A stretch of 5,710 nucleotides of DNA from Candidatus Rifleibacteriota bacterium (GTDB lineage Bacteria; UBP17; UBA6191; JACPRK01): assembly GCA_016213865.1 (NCBI GenBank), contig JACQZL010000384.1:1-5710 (forward strand), read 5' to 3'. Under the pieces are notes generated by a model that saw only the letters and a list, made by a program, of their open reading frames with translations, searched no databases and had not been told where the DNA came from. A program made the translations under genes and the position numbers. Below, one piece after another: positions 5,566 to 5,710 of this stretch (position 1 is its first letter; each line of letters starts with the position of its first letter).

Positions 5566-5710
5566 TTACCCCTTGGCGAGGGAGCGGGAGATCACCAGGC
5601 GCTGGACCTGGTTGGTTCCTTCCACGATCTGCAGGAGCTTCGCCTCCCGCATGTACCGCTCCACCGGGAACTCCTCGACGTAGCCATACCCACCGTGCGC
5701 CTGCACCGCG
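5566..5710 (-). CDS. Acyl-CoA dehydrogenase, C-terminal 47 residues (5' part beyond the right edge)
   Basis: The visible end reads [20 protein letters not shown], then [17 protein letters not shown], then [10 protein letters not shown] and TAA. This is the C-terminal helical-domain signature of the acyl-CoA dehydrogenase family: the HGGYGY motif, ERYxRxAK, and the I-x-EGTNQ-Q motif. In medium- and short-chain enzymes the Glu of that last motif is the catalytic base that removes the alpha proton of acyl-CoA; it is present here (30th visible residue). The enzyme is a cytosolic FAD flavoprotein that forms the alpha,beta double bond in fatty-acid or branched-chain amino-acid degradation, passing electrons to electron-transfer flavoprotein. 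The exact substrate cannot be told from this fragment, so no symbol is given. It ends with the family's usual short tail, so the C-terminus is intact. The gap of about 350 bases after it suggests the secreted-protein genes downstream are a separate unit. Confidence 0.95.
   Translation of the reverse strand, partial: AVQAHGGYGYVEEFPVERYMREAKLLQIVEGTNQVQRLVISRSLAKG

Overview
The window is high-GC bacterial DNA with strong G/C preference at third codon positions. Taxonomy cannot be fixed from it. Long secreted proteins built from 'FLVAW' repeats are, as I recall, common in Myxococcota, Acidobacteriota and related high-GC lineages, so one of these is a plausible but unproven source.

Layout, right to left along the minus strand. 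The right edge (5566-5710) holds the last 47 residues of an acyl-CoA dehydrogenase, the only gene of clear metabolic function. A gap of about 350 bases with no convincing gene follows. Next come two small genes for predicted secreted proteins of unknown function, 5212-4727 (six cysteines) and 4730-4119, which overlap by ATGA and are probably translationally coupled. A second minus-strand group begins near 3304: a secreted protein with a C-terminal cupredoxin domain (3304-2372), a small secreted four-cysteine protein (2305-1691), and a large secreted repeat protein (1588 to beyond base 1). Intergenic gaps in this group are 66 and 102 bases, and the second and third genes have strong Shine-Dalgarno sites.

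Between the two groups lies a plus-strand island (about 3326-4122). It holds a clearly coding frame that has no credible start codon, followed by a 43-residue ORF that overlaps it by one base (TGATG) and ends in a pentaglycine plus WAWTS tail. The island reads into the 5' end of the cupredoxin gene on one side and shares a CTAG stop-codon palindrome with a secreted-protein gene on the other. It may be a rearranged or inserted fragment.

Five minus-strand genes carry predicted Sec signal peptides, so most of the window encodes exported proteins; no common pathway can be inferred. The points most worth checking are a cupredoxin domain whose usual second histidine copper ligand is tyrosine, the start-less plus-strand gene, and the small Gly/Trp-tailed ORF. 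No rRNA, tRNA, CRISPR array, transposase or phage hallmark gene was seen.
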